The translations under genes were made by a program, and so were the position numbers. This document shows positions 16,337 to 25,423 of a stretch of 64,000 nt of DNA, piece by piece (positions within the stretch are counted from its first letter, which is position 1; the number at the start of each line of letters is the position of its first letter). The DNA comes from Pedobacter sp. Leaf194 (GTDB lineage Bacteria; Bacteroidota; Bacteroidia; Sphingobacteriales; Sphingobacteriaceae): contig NZ_LMPU01000009.1 in NCBI RefSeq assembly GCF_001423945.1, forward strand, positions 62,416 to 126,415. The letters are read 5' to 3'. Below the pieces are notes generated by a model that had not been told where the DNA came from, did no database searches, and saw only the letters and a list, made by a program, of their open reading frames with translations.

Positions 16337-17368
16337 TTGAAATCTGAAGATTTAATAAGCCATATCATTATCGATGAATATTCTGCTACGCCAAAATACA
16401 AGCAGCTGGTAAACACGATTTTGTACGCTATTGAAACCGGAAAGATTGAAAACGGAGGCATGCTTCCCTCTATAAACGAATTAAGTTTCGTATTGGAAAT
16501 TTCCAGGGATACTGCAGAAAAGGGTTACCGGCGCTTGAGAAAATTAGGGGTTATCGAATCCATACCTGGTAAAGGCTATTTTGTAATTAGTACTGATTTT
16601 TCCAGGAAGCTTAAAATCTGCCTCTTGTTTAACAAACTTAGTACACACAAAAAAATTATTTACGATGCTTTTACGAAGGCAATTGGCGAACAAGCAGCGA
16701 TAGATCTTTATGTTTATAATAATGATTTTTCGCTTTTCAAAAATTTACTCCAGGCCAAAAAAGATGGTTACACGCACTATGTAATCATTCCGCATTTTAA
16801 CGAAGGCGATGAAAAAGCAGCCGATTTAATTAACGAAATTCCAAGAGAGCAGCTTGTAATTCTGGACAAACTGCTGCCCGGCCTTACCGGCCAATACTCA
16901 GCTGTTTATGAGAACTTCTCGCAAGACATTTACAACGCACTTGAACAGGCTTTAAAGCCGCTTTCTAAATACAACACCCTTAAAATTATTTTCCCGAAGA
17001 ACAGCTACTTTCCAAAAGAAATTTTAGATGGTTTCAACAAATTTTGCCAGCAATATGCTTTCAATAATAAGGTTGTAGATAATATACTTGTTGAAGAAAT
17101 AAGCAAAGGCGAGGTTTACATCAGTTTAATGGAAGATGATTTAGTAACATTAATTGAACGTTTACTGGCACAGGGAATAGTTGTTGGGAAAGACGTGGGT
17201 GTGATTTCTTATAATGAAACGCCATTAAAGCGAATCATTTTAAATGGCATTACCACAATATCGACCGATTTTGCAATGCTTGGCACAGAAACTGCAAATT
17301 GTATTTTGAATAATATCCGCGAAAAAATTCATGTTCCTTTCTATTTGAATCTACGCAAATCGTTATAA
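16337..17368 (+). CDS. GntR-family regulator with LacI-like sugar-sensing domain (rhamnose regulator)
   Basis: This is a DNA-binding sensor of 343 residues. The N-terminal ~75 residues are a GntR winged helix (KYKQLVNTILYAIETGKI, then GGMLPSINELSFVLEISRDT, then KLGVIESIPGKGYFV). From about residue 85 a periplasmic-binding-protein-like domain follows (KICLLFNKLSTHKKIIYDAF to TIERLLAQGIVVGKDVGVIS). It starts with TTG at 16337: the earlier frame has no ATG, and a -7 box ends only 19 bases upstream. It is divergent from rhaT, so it most likely controls the rhamnose operon and perhaps itself, with rhamnose or a catabolite as effector. Control of the downstream arabinose genes is possible but unsupported. 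Confidence 0.85.
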   Translation: MKSEDLISHIIIDEYSATPKYKQLVNTILYAIETGKIENGGMLPSINELSFVLEISRDTAEKGYRRLRKLGVIESIPGKGYFVISTDFSRKLKICLLFNKLSTHKKIIYDAFTKAIGEQAAIDLYVYNNDFSLFKNLLQAKKDGYTHYVIIPHFNEGDEKAADLINEIPREQLVILDKLLPGLTGQYSAVYENFSQDIYNALEQALKPLSKYNTLKIIFPKNSYFPKEILDGFNKFCQQYAFNNKVVDNILVEEISKGEVYISLMEDDLVTLIERLLAQGIVVGKDVGVISYNETPLKRIILNGITTISTDFAMLGTETANCILNNIREKIHVPFYLNLRKSL

Positions 17369-17509
17369 ATTTCCCGAAATCCGCAAATCGAGTCCAATAA
17401 ACAACATCTAAATCGAAATTTCAGAGCTGGGATTTAACCTTGCTGTAAGTTGAACTATAAAATGTTGAAATTTATAACCGTCGAAAACACGATAAAATTT
17501 TTAATTGTA

Positions 17510-17542
17510 AATAAATAAACGTTAATTAGACATTTATTTATT
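17510..17542. promoter_or_regulatory. inverted repeat just upstream of araB
   Basis: AATAAATAAA (17510-17519) and TTTATTTATT (17533-17542) form a perfect 10-bp inverted repeat with 13 bases between. It ends three bases before the araB ATG. It could be an operator or an mRNA hairpin limiting araB translation. AT richness makes chance possible. Confidence 0.35.
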
Positions 17543-17545
17543 GTT

Positions 17546-19246
17546 ATGAGCACAGCAAACTATGTAATCGGCGTGGATTACGGGACAGATTCTGTCCGTT
17601 CCGTTTTGGTTGATACCGAGAACGGAAAAGAAATCTCCTCTTCTGTTTTCCTTTATCCAAGATGGCAAAAAAGCCTTTATTGCAAACCATCCCTCAATCA
17701 ATTCAGACAGCATCCTTTAGATTATATCGAAGGATTAACCCATACAATTAAAGAATGTATTGCAAAAGCAGGTGGCGAATCTGTTACCTCGTTTGTAAAA
17801 GGAATCTCCATCGATACAACGGGTTCTAGTCCGGTTGCAGTTGATGCAAGCGGCACACCTTTGGCATTAAAACCAGAATTTGCGGAAAACCCAAATGCAA
17901 TGTTCGTGCTTTGGAAAGACCACACCTCTGTAAAAGAAGCCGCCGAAATTAACAGTCACGCTACAAAATTTCCAGTTAACTATTTAAAATATTTGGGCGG
18001 GATATATTCGTCGGAATGGTTCTGGGCTAAACTGCTGCACATTTTACGGGTTGATACACAGGTTAGAAAAGATACTGTTTCGTGGGTTGAGCATTGCGAT
18101 TGGATTCCTTTTTTGTTGAGTGGAAAAAACGATGTAAAAGAAATGAAACGCAGCCGTTGCGCTGCCGGCCATAAAGCACTTTGGGCCGAAGAATTTGATG
18201 GTCTGCCTCCTGAAGAATTTTTTGCAAGTCTGGATCCCCTGTTGAAGGGTTACCGGGAAAAACTTTTTAAAGATACCTACACCTCTGATGTTTCTGCCGG
18301 AAATTTGAGTGCCGAATGGGCCGGAAAGTTAGGTTTAAGTACTGATGTTGTAATTGGCGTTGGCGCATTCGATGCACATATGGGCGCCGTTGGCGGACAA
18401 ATTGAACCCTATTACCTGAGTAAAGTAATGGGTACAAGTACCTGCGACATCCTCGTGGCGCCAAATAAAGATATGGAGGGCAAACTAGTAAGCGGAATCT
18501 GCGGACAGGTTAACGGTTCAGTTATTCCAGGTATGGCTGGTTTAGAAGCCGGACAATCTGCGTTTGGAGACGTTTATGCCTGGTTTAAAAATTTAATAAG
18601 CTGGCCGATTAATAATTTGTTGTCAGAATCAACTTTAATTGATGCTGAAACGGCACAGGCTTTAAAAGAAGAACTCGAGCACAAAATTATAGCAAATTTA
18701 AGTAAGCAAGCTGCCGAATTACCTGTAGATGATTATCCTGAACTAGCCTTGGATTGGTTGAACGGCAGAAGAACACCAGATGCAAACCAGGAATTAAAAG
18801 GTGCAATAACCGGCCTGAGTTTGGGTACAGATGCACCAAGATTTTTCAGGGCCTTAGCTGCAGCAACCTGTTTCGGCGCAAAAAGTATTGTAGATAGATT
18901 TAAAGAACAAGGCGTACCGGTTAAAGGAATTATTGGTATTGGTGGTGTGGCTAAAAAGTCGGCATATATTATGCAAATGATGGCTGATGTTTTGGAAATG
19001 CCGATTCGTATACACCGCTTCGAACATACATGTGCGTTAGGCGCAGCAATGTTCGCAGCAGTTGCGGCCGGTATCTATCCTGATATTGAAAGTGCGATGC
19101 ATGCAATGGGAACCGGATTTGAGAAGGAATACCAGCCGGAAACTAAAAACAGAAAGATCTACCGTCAGCATTATCAGCAATATTTAGGCTTGGGTAGATA
19201 CATCGAAAAGTACAATAAAAAAGACGTTAAACCATACATATCATGA
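17546..19246 (+). CDS. araB: L-ribulokinase
   Basis: It phosphorylates L-ribulose to L-ribulose 5-phosphate with ATP. The 566 residues equal the usual length of AraB. The N-terminal FGGY loop reads V-I-G-V-D-Y-G-T-D-S-V-R-S-V-L-V, with the AraB-typical STDTTGSSPV-like stretch present as S-I-D-T-T-G-S-S-P-V. The C-terminal domain carries IGIGGVAKKSAYIMQMMADV. It is the first gene of the arabinose operon. Its last bases overlap araD by four (ATGA), which suggests translational coupling. Likely control is an arabinose-responsive factor encoded elsewhere, because no arabinose-type regulator lies in this window. Confidence 0.95.
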   Translation: MSTANYVIGVDYGTDSVRSVLVDTENGKEISSSVFLYPRWQKSLYCKPSLNQFRQHPLDYIEGLTHTIKECIAKAGGESVTSFVKGISIDTTGSSPVAVDASGTPLALKPEFAENPNAMFVLWKDHTSVKEAAEINSHATKFPVNYLKYLGGIYSSEWFWAKLLHILRVDTQVRKDTVSWVEHCDWIPFLLSGKNDVKEMKRSRCAAGHKALWAEEFDGLPPEEFFASLDPLLKGYREKLFKDTYTSDVSAGNLSAEWAGKLGLSTDVVIGVGAFDAHMGAVGGQIEPYYLSKVMGTSTCDILVAPNKDMEGKLVSGICGQVNGSVIPGMAGLEAGQSAFGDVYAWFKNLISWPINNLLSESTLIDAETAQALKEELEHKIIANLSKQAAELPVDDYPELALDWLNGRRTPDANQELKGAITGLSLGTDAPRFFRALAAATCFGAKSIVDRFKEQGVPVKGIIGIGGVAKKSAYIMQMMADVLEMPIRIHRFEHTCALGAAMFAAVAAGIYPDIESAMHAMGTGFEKEYQPETKNRKIYRQHYQQYLGLGRYIEKYNKKDVKPYIS

Positions 19247-19944
19247 GCAACTATCAAGATATAAAGGAGCAGGCTTACGTGGCAAACATGCAATTACCGA
19301 AGCTTGGCCTGGTTCTTTTTACCTTCGGAAATGTTAGCGCTGCCGATAGAGAAAAAGGTGTTTTTGCGATAAAACCAAGTGGCGTACCCTACGAAAATCT
19401 GTCGCCGGAAAAAATGGTTATTGTTGATTTTGAAGGCAATACCGTTGAAGGTGATTTGCGCCCATCTTCTGACACAAAAACGCATGCTGTTCTGTACAAA
19501 CATTGGGAAGATATTGGGGGCATTGTACACACACATTCTACTTACGGTACCGCCTGGGCGCAGGCGCAAAGGGCAATTCCAATTTTTGGAACCACACATG
19601 GCGACCATTTAACGGTAGACATTCCATGCGCCCCGCCGATGGATGATGCAATGATTAAAGGAAATTATGAGTATGAAACAGGTTTCCAGATTATGAATCA
19701 TTTTGAAAGTTTGGGTTTAAGCCACAAAGAAGTAGAAATGATTTTGGTTGGCAACCACGCCCCTTTTACCTGGGGAAAAACCGCCGAAAAAGCCGTTTAC
19801 AACAGCGCAGTTTTAGAAGCAGTTGCCCAAATGGCAATATTAACCGAACAAATTAATGCCAACGCACCGAGACTAAAAGACTCGCTGATAAAAAGACATT
19901 ACGAGCGTAAACATGGTGCCGATGCCTATTACGGCCAAAAATAG
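19243..19944 (+). CDS. araD: L-ribulose-5-phosphate 4-epimerase
   Basis: It converts L-ribulose 5-phosphate to D-xylulose 5-phosphate, feeding the pentose phosphate pathway. This is a class II aldolase/epimerase fold of 233 residues. Zinc ligands are in I-V-H-T-H-S-T-Y-G-T and the later V-G-N-H-A-P-F-T-W. The phosphate-site stretches F-T-F-G-N-V-S and I-K-P-S-G-V are also present. It overlaps araB by four bases. A gap of 159 bases with two stem-loops separates it from araA. Confidence 0.95.
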   Translation: MSNYQDIKEQAYVANMQLPKLGLVLFTFGNVSAADREKGVFAIKPSGVPYENLSPEKMVIVDFEGNTVEGDLRPSSDTKTHAVLYKHWEDIGGIVHTHSTYGTAWAQAQRAIPIFGTTHGDHLTVDIPCAPPMDDAMIKGNYEYETGFQIMNHFESLGLSHKEVEMILVGNHAPFTWGKTAEKAVYNSAVLEAVAQMAILTEQINANAPRLKDSLIKRHYERKHGADAYYGQK

Positions 19945-19989
19945 TATGCAGGCCTTAGGTTAATTAAACCTGATTGAAGTGTGCATGAA

Positions 19990-20063
19990 GGCTAATTTTT
20001 CATTAGCCAAATAAAACGAAAAGCAGGACTTTCGTAACCGATGGAAACCTGAAACTGCTTTTC
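19990..20063 (+). other. two stem-loops in the araD-araA intercistronic gap
   Basis: GGCTAAT/ATTAGCC (19990-19996 with 20002-20008) and GAAAAGCAG/CTGCTTTTC (20018-20026 with 20055-20063) are both perfect inverted repeats. Neither is followed by a T-tract, so they are not typical terminators. They might stabilise or process the transcript between araBD and araA. Confidence 0.4.
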
Positions 20064-20103
20064 AAATAAATAAAAATTAAAGTTAATTTCTAACCACAAT
20101 AAA

Positions 20104-21594
20104 ATGATTGATTTAAAAAAACTAGAGGTTTGGTTCATCACAGGAACGCAGGATTTGTACGGAGAAGAAACCTTAAAACAAGTGGCAATCCACGCCGAAA
20201 AAGTAGCAAAATCGCTAAATGACAATTCAAAAATATCCGTTTCAGTTGTTTTTAAGCCGATTGTTAAAAATACAGATGAAATTTTTGAAACCCTACAAAG
20301 CGCTAACACAAGCGAAAACTGTATTGGTATTGTAACATGGATGCATACTTTCTCGCCTGCTAAAATGTGGATTAGAGGTTTAAATGTTTTGCAAAAACCG
20401 TTATTGCATTTACACACACAATTTAACCGTGATATTCCATGGGATTCGATTGACATGGATTTTATGAACTTAAACCAAAGCGCACATGGCGACAGAGAAT
20501 TTGGTTTTATGGTTACCAGGATGCGTAAAGACAGAAAAGTGGTTGTTGGCCACTGGGAGGATGAAGAAGTTGCGACCCAAATTGATACCTGGTGCCGTGC
20601 TGCTGCAGGCTGGCACGACTGGCAAGGCGCTAAATTTGTTCGTTTTGGCGATAATATGCGTTATGTTGCGGTAACTGATGGTGATAAAGTGGAAGCGGAA
20701 ATGAAATTCGGTTTCTCGGTTAATACCTATGGAATAGGAGATTTAGTAGCAGTTATCAATGCTGTTGATGAAAATGCAATCCAGAATTTATTGAAGGAAT
20801 ATGAAGAAACCTATCAAATTGCTGATGATTTAAAAGCCGGCGGTGCCAGACATGCTTCGGTTTATGAGGCTGCAAAAATTGAATTAGGTTTAAGAAAATT
20901 TTTGGAAGATGGCAACTTCAAAGGTTTCTCAGACACGTTTGAAGACTTGCACGGCATGATTCAGCTACCTGGAATTGCGGCGCAACGGTTAATGGCCGAT
21001 GGTTACTGTTTCGCTGGGGAAGGTGACTGGAAAACTGCGGCTTTAGTGCGGGCATGCAAAGTTATGGGTTCGGGATTAGCTGGCGGAAATGCCTTCATGG
21101 AAGATTATACCTATCATTTCGACCCGGCAAATGCTATGGTTTTAGGCTCACACATGCTTGAGGTTGACGCTTCACTTGCGAGTGGCAAAGCGAGTTTAGA
21201 AGTTCATCCATTAGGTATTGGTGGCAAAGAAGACCCTGCACGGTTAGTGTTTAATGTTGCCGGCGGCGATGCCTTAAATGCATCTTTAATTGATATGGGA
21301 AATCGTTTTCGCTTATTGGTTAATGAAGTTAAAGCAGTTGAGGCTGAACACGATTTACCACATTTACCTGTTGCAAGAGTACTTTGGAAACCTTTACCAG
21401 ACATGAAAACAGGATGTGCAGCATGGATTTACGCAGGTGGCGCCCACCATACTGCCTACAGCCAAAATTTAACAACTGAACACCTTGCGGATTTTGCAAA
21501 TATTGCCGGTATCGAGTATATTAACATCGGCGCTGAAACTAAAATAAACCAGTTCAGAAACGAGCTTCAGTGGAACGAAATGTTTTACAAATAA
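20104..21594 (+). CDS. araA: L-arabinose isomerase
   Basis: It converts L-arabinose to L-ribulose with Mn2+ in the cytosol. The 496 residues match the family length of about 500. Typical stretches are [17 protein letters not shown] at the N-terminus, [28 protein letters not shown], and the metal-site regions [11 protein letters not shown] and [12 protein letters not shown]. The C-terminal [17 protein letters not shown] holds the last metal histidine. It lies third in the operon, 20 bases before the symporter gene. Confidence 0.96.
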   Translation: MIDLKKLEVWFITGTQDLYGEETLKQVAIHAEKVAKSLNDNSKISVSVVFKPIVKNTDEIFETLQSANTSENCIGIVTWMHTFSPAKMWIRGLNVLQKPLLHLHTQFNRDIPWDSIDMDFMNLNQSAHGDREFGFMVTRMRKDRKVVVGHWEDEEVATQIDTWCRAAAGWHDWQGAKFVRFGDNMRYVAVTDGDKVEAEMKFGFSVNTYGIGDLVAVINAVDENAIQNLLKEYEETYQIADDLKAGGARHASVYEAAKIELGLRKFLEDGNFKGFSDTFEDLHGMIQLPGIAAQRLMADGYCFAGEGDWKTAALVRACKVMGSGLAGGNAFMEDYTYHFDPANAMVLGSHMLEVDASLASGKASLEVHPLGIGGKEDPARLVFNVAGGDALNASLIDMGNRFRLLVNEVKAVEAEHDLPHLPVARVLWKPLPDMKTGCAAWIYAGGAHHTAYSQNLTTEHLADFANIAGIEYINIGAETKINQFRNELQWNEMFYK

Positions 21595-21614
21595 AAACCA
21601 AATAAAACCAAATT

Positions 21615-23315
21615 ATGAACAGATTTTCGACGGTCGATTACACCGTTTTTATCTTCTACTTTATTCTGATTTCCGCATACGGGTATTGGATTTACAGCAG
21701 CAAGAAAAATAAAGCTACATCAGGAAGTCACGACTTCTTTCTTGCCGAGGGTTCTCTAACCTGGTGGGCAATTGGCGCCTCGCTTATTGCATCAAACATT
21801 TCTGCTGAACAGTTTATCGGTATGAGTGGTCAGGGTTTTCAGGTTGGTATGGCCGTTGCCGCATATGAGTGGGTAGCTGCTATTGCGCTGATTATTGTAG
21901 CAGTCTGGTTTATTCCGGTTTACCTCAAAAACAAAATCTTTACCATGCCTCAGTTTTTACAAACGAGGTACAATGAAACGGTAAGTTTAATAATGGCCAT
22001 ATTCTGGTTGTTTTTATACATTTTTGTCAACCTGACTTCAATTTTATACCTGGGTTCAATCGCCATTAGCAGTATGATAGACCCGATGTACTTCAAATAC
22101 ATCGTTATCGGGTTGGCAGCCTTTTCATTAATCATTACCCTTGGCGGCATGAAAGTAATCGGTTTTACTGATGTTATTCAGGTTATTGTACTTATAGCCG
22201 GCGGTTTGGTTACCACTTACATAGCGCTAACCATGGTGAGTGACCATTTTGGCCTTGGAAAAGATGCAATTGCCGGTTTCAAAATGTTGATGAAAGATTC
22301 GCCAGACCATTTTAAAATGATTTTGGCAAAGCCTGATGCGAATTCATCTCAGGAATATGTTAATAAGTACCTTGCTTTACCGGGCATTGCAATGTACTTT
22401 GCCGGCCAATGGATTGTGAACTTAAATTATTGGGGATGCAACCAGTACATTACACAAAGAGCGCTGGGTGCCGATTTAAAAACCGCAAGAACAGGAATAT
22501 TATTTGCAGGATTTTTAAAATTAGGTATGCCGATAATTGTAATGTTGCCTGGAATTGCAGCTTATGTTTTGCATAGAAACGGTGCTTTGCAGCACGAGAT
22601 GGCTCCAAACGGAAAAGTTATTGCAGACAATGCATACTCTGCCGTTTTAACTTTTTTACCTAACGGATTAAAAGGCTTATCGCTAGCCGCTTTAACGGCA
22701 GCCATTGTAGCGTCTTTAGCTGGTAAGGCAAATAGTATTTCGACCATATGGACTTTGGATATTTATAAAAAATACATCAACAAAGATGCAAATGAGAAGA
22801 AATTAGTTGTTGTTGGAAGATTAAGTATCGTAGTTGCAATCGTAATGTCGGTGGTTTTAACTTGGGATGATTTATTAGGAATTGGAGGCGAAGGTGGTTT
22901 CACTTTTATACAGAAATACACCGGCTTTATTAGTCCGGGGGTTTTTGCCATGTTCCTTTTAGGTATGTTTTGGAAACGCACCACAGGCACTGCAGCAATT
23001 GCAGGCTTGGTAACCGGGTTTTTGCTTTCAGTGGTTTTTAATAATTACGCCCCAACCTGGTTCGGACATGAAAATTTCTTATACACTGCTTACCTCAACA
23101 AAGATGGTGTTTATGAAATTCCATTCTTGATTTGCATGGGATTATCCTTTTTATTTACCATGATAGTGATGGTTGGATTAAGCTTGTTAGGGCCGAAAGT
23201 AAACCCTAAAGCATTCGAATTAGATAAATCGATGTTTAAAGTTGCGCCATCTACACTGGTACTTATTGTAGTAACCTTGCTTTTAATTACCCTTATTTAC
23301 GTAAAATTCTGGTAA
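21615..23315 (+). CDS. sodium/sugar symporter, SSS family (probable arabinose uptake)
   Basis: This inner-membrane Na+-coupled transporter of the SSS/SGLT family has 566 residues and about fourteen predicted membrane segments. The SGLT sugar-site signature appears as WWAIGASLIASNISAEQFIGMSGQGF. Later stretches WIVNLNYWGCNQYITQRAL and AALTAAIVASLAGKANSISTIW are conserved in sugar-type SSS proteins. It is the last gene of the arabinose operon and is followed by a strong terminator, so L-arabinose is the likely cargo. Galactose or another sugar cannot be excluded from sequence. Confidence 0.9.
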   Translation: MNRFSTVDYTVFIFYFILISAYGYWIYSSKKNKATSGSHDFFLAEGSLTWWAIGASLIASNISAEQFIGMSGQGFQVGMAVAAYEWVAAIALIIVAVWFIPVYLKNKIFTMPQFLQTRYNETVSLIMAIFWLFLYIFVNLTSILYLGSIAISSMIDPMYFKYIVIGLAAFSLIITLGGMKVIGFTDVIQVIVLIAGGLVTTYIALTMVSDHFGLGKDAIAGFKMLMKDSPDHFKMILAKPDANSSQEYVNKYLALPGIAMYFAGQWIVNLNYWGCNQYITQRALGADLKTARTGILFAGFLKLGMPIIVMLPGIAAYVLHRNGALQHEMAPNGKVIADNAYSAVLTFLPNGLKGLSLAALTAAIVASLAGKANSISTIWTLDIYKKYINKDANEKKLVVVGRLSIVVAIVMSVVLTWDDLLGIGGEGGFTFIQKYTGFISPGVFAMFLLGMFWKRTTGTAAIAGLVTGFLLSVVFNNYAPTWFGHENFLYTAYLNKDGVYEIPFLICMGLSFLFTMIVMVGLSLLGPKVNPKAFELDKSMFKVAPSTLVLIVVTLLLITLIYVKFW

Positions 23316-23336
23316 ATAACTTATCATAAAACAAAA

Positions 23337-23370
23337 GGGCAATTATCTGGAGTGATAATTGCCCTTTTTT
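23337..23370 (+). terminator. intrinsic terminator of the arabinose operon
   Basis: GGGCAATTATC pairs with GATAATTGCCC around a 6-base loop and is followed by TTTTTT. The A-rich left flank would also let it serve the minus-strand gene that ends at 23420. Confidence 0.9.
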
Positions 23371-23419
23371 GTAATATGTGAAATCGAAAAATTTCTTAAA
23401 GCGCTTAAAGCCGTTGCCG

Positions 23420-24442
23420 CTATTCGTTGTCCATTGTTACCATCGCTTTAATAACGCCATTTTTCGGGTCTAACCAGCTTTGAAACTCATCTTTAACCGC
23501 ATCAAACTTTACCTTATGGGTAATGTAGTTTGTTGGATTTACCAAACCTGCTTTCATCGATTTAATTACGTGGGAAAAGTCCTCAATTGTCGCGTTTCTG
23601 CTGCTCATCAAAGTAGATTCTCTTTTATGAAATTCGGGATGATTAAAGATTAGATCTCCCTTTTGCAAGCCGATTAAAACGAACCTGGCCCCATGAGCCA
23701 TATAATTAATGGCATTATTAATTGCTTTCTGATTTCCTGTGGCGTCAATCACAACTGTCGGCATATCGCCATTGGTAATGTCGCTCAATTGTTGAACAAC
23801 ATCAGTATCGAGTGCATTTACTACATGCGAAACTTTCAACCTGTCCTTACAAAAAGCCAGTCGGTCTGCATTAATATCTAAGGCAATAACATTTGCGCCC
23901 GCAATCCTGGCGAATTCCATGGTACCTAAACCAATTGGCCCGGCGCCGATAACTAAAACGAATTCACCGGGCTGAACATCAGCTCTGCGCACACCATGTG
24001 CGCCAATTGCCAGAGGTTCTACAAGAGCCAATTCATCATAAGTCAATCCTGCTCCATGTAAAAGCGTTCTGGATGGAACCTGCAAATATTCACGCATGCC
24101 ACCATCTACGTGTACGCCACAAACCTGCATTTTAACGCAGCAATTTGGTTTGTTCATGCGGCAGGCAATACATTCTCCACAATTAAAATAAGGAATAAAA
24201 GTGACTGCCTCTCCTATCGCAAAACCTTCAGCGCCATCTGCTTCGATCAGTTCGCCTGATAATTCGTGACCTAAAACACGTGGATAATTGAAAAAGGGTT
24301 GCGTACCCTCGAAGGCATGCAAATCGGTGCCACAGATGCCAATTCTTTTAATTTTTATGATTGAATGGTCCTTTTTTAATTCGGGCTTTTCTGTTTCCGA
24401 ATATTCGAAAGTACCTGGTGTTGTGCAAGTAAGGGTTTTCAT
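23420..24442 (-). CDS. zinc-binding medium-chain alcohol dehydrogenase (sugar or sugar-acid oxidoreductase)
   Basis: This NAD(P)-dependent alcohol dehydrogenase of the sorbitol/threonine-dehydrogenase group has 340 residues. The catalytic zinc cysteine is in I-G-I-C-G-T-D, and G-H-E-L-S-G supplies the histidine and glutamate. The structural zinc lobe has four cysteines (C-G-E-C-I-A-C-R-M-N-K-P-N-C). The Rossmann motif is V-I-G-A-G-P-I-G-L-G. It is the last gene of a long minus-strand block and lies downstream of an SDR. Similar enzyme pairs oxidise L-fucose- or L-galactose-type sugars and acids, but the dehydratase needed for a full non-phosphorylating route is absent here. The substrate is therefore open. 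Confidence 0.85.
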   Translation of the reverse strand: MKTLTCTTPGTFEYSETEKPELKKDHSIIKIKRIGICGTDLHAFEGTQPFFNYPRVLGHELSGELIEADGAEGFAIGEAVTFIPYFNCGECIACRMNKPNCCVKMQVCGVHVDGGMREYLQVPSRTLLHGAGLTYDELALVEPLAIGAHGVRRADVQPGEFVLVIGAGPIGLGTMEFARIAGANVIALDINADRLAFCKDRLKVSHVVNALDTDVVQQLSDITNGDMPTVVIDATGNQKAINNAINYMAHGARFVLIGLQKGDLIFNHPEFHKRESTLMSSRNATIEDFSHVIKSMKAGLVNPTNYITHKVKFDAVKDEFQSWLDPKNGVIKAMVTMDNE

Positions 24443-24494
24443 CAGGTATTGAGTGAATTTGAATGATTAATTTTTGAATGAGAGAGTTTTGAAA

Positions 24495-24543
24495 GAGTGA
24501 ATGGTGGTGTTCAATTTAAAAAAATTAGCTCCATCATTCACTC
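24495..24543. repeat. hairpin-forming inverted repeat between SDR and ADH genes
   Basis: GAGTGAATGGTGG and CCATCATTCACTC pair over 13 positions with one mismatch, separated by 23 bases. The surrounding sequence repeats GAATGA-like words. With no T-tract, it is more likely an intercistronic RNA structure than a terminator. Confidence 0.4.
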
Positions 24544-24566
24544 ACTTTAGAATATGCTGATATTTT

Positions 24567-25355
24567 CTAGGCGTTTGCTAAAGCCCGGTCCAAATGCACG
24601 TAACCACCATCAACGTGTATAATTTGCCCCGTGGTATGGCTTGACTTGCCAGACATCAAAAAGGCCGTCATGTTAGCAATTTCTTCCGCGGTTGTCATTC
24701 TGTTTTCTAAGGGGATTTTCGCCGTAATCTCGTCAAGCTTGGCTTGTGCATCAGGTAAAGTTTCAATCCAGGTTTCATAAGCCGGCGTCCAGCACTCGGC
24801 AACCACCACGGCATTTACACGAATTCCGTATTTCAGCAATTCAACCGCCCATTCACGTGTTAAGGCATTTCGCCCGCCATTTGCGGCAGCATAAGCGGAT
24901 GTGTTGCCCTGCCCGGTTTCTGCTGTTTTTGAGGTTATGTTAACGATTGCGCCTTTGCTTTTAATCAGTTCGGGCAAAGCATGATGAGCCATTAAATAAT
25001 AATGAACTACGTTTTTATGAAGGGAGGCCATGAAATCTTCATAATTCCCGCTCTCTAAGCCTACACCATCATTAACACCCGCGTTATTTACCAGCCCATT
25101 AATCCGGCCAAATTTTGCAACAATTTCAGCTACAACTTTCTCGCAATCCGCAGGGTTTGAAAGCTCGGCTACAAACTGGGCAGCTTTCCCACCGTTTTGC
25201 TCAATTGCTGCAACCACTTTTTCGTTATCTTCTGCCTTTCTGCCAACTATAACCGCAACTGCATGCTCCCTTGCAAAAACTTCTGCAATGCTTCTGCCTA
25301 TACCTTTGGCTGCGCCGGTGATGATGATTACCTTCTCTTTTAACTGTAAGTCCAT
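24567..25355 (-). CDS. short-chain dehydrogenase with altered catalytic motif (YxxxN)
   Basis: This SDR Rossmann-fold oxidoreductase of 262 residues carries T-G-A-A-K-G-I-G near the N-terminus, N-N-A-G at about 90-93, a catalytic-type Ser142 and Tyr155. The position normally held by the catalytic lysine is Asn159 (Y-A-A-A-N; codon AAT read on the minus strand). The rest of the fold looks intact, including the C-terminal IIHVDGGY. SDRs of this kind often oxidise L-fucose, L-rhamnose or related sugars, which fits the nearby FucP transporter and zinc dehydrogenase. Loss of the lysine may lower or change activity, or be a subfamily trait. Confidence 0.85.
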   Translation of the reverse strand: MDLQLKEKVIIITGAAKGIGRSIAEVFAREHAVAVIVGRKAEDNEKVVAAIEQNGGKAAQFVAELSNPADCEKVVAEIVAKFGRINGLVNNAGVNDGVGLESGNYEDFMASLHKNVVHYYLMAHHALPELIKSKGAIVNITSKTAETGQGNTSAYAAANGGRNALTREWAVELLKYGIRVNAVVVAECWTPAYETWIETLPDAQAKLDEITAKIPLENRMTTAEEIANMTAFLMSGKSSHTTGQIIHVDGGYVHLDRALANA

Positions 25356-25385
25356 ATTTTCTTATTTATAAAATATTGAAACCAA

Positions 25386-25413
25386 ATTGTGAATATTATT
25401 TCTGTTCACAATT
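25386..25413. promoter_or_regulatory. perfect inverted repeat upstream of the SDR gene
   Basis: AATTGTGAA (25385-25393) and TTCACAATT (25405-25413) form a 9-bp inverted repeat around 10-11 bases. It lies 30 bases upstream of the SDR start and just after the end of the DUF5703-type gene. It could be an operator or an intercistronic hairpin. No T-tract follows. Confidence 0.4.
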
Positions 25414-25423
25414 ATCTTCGATT

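Noticed and set aside
19992..20456. 154-codon open frame on the minus strand opposite araA
   Set aside because: It lies wholly opposite the start of a clear araA gene, has no recognisable domain, and reflects the codon use of the real gene.
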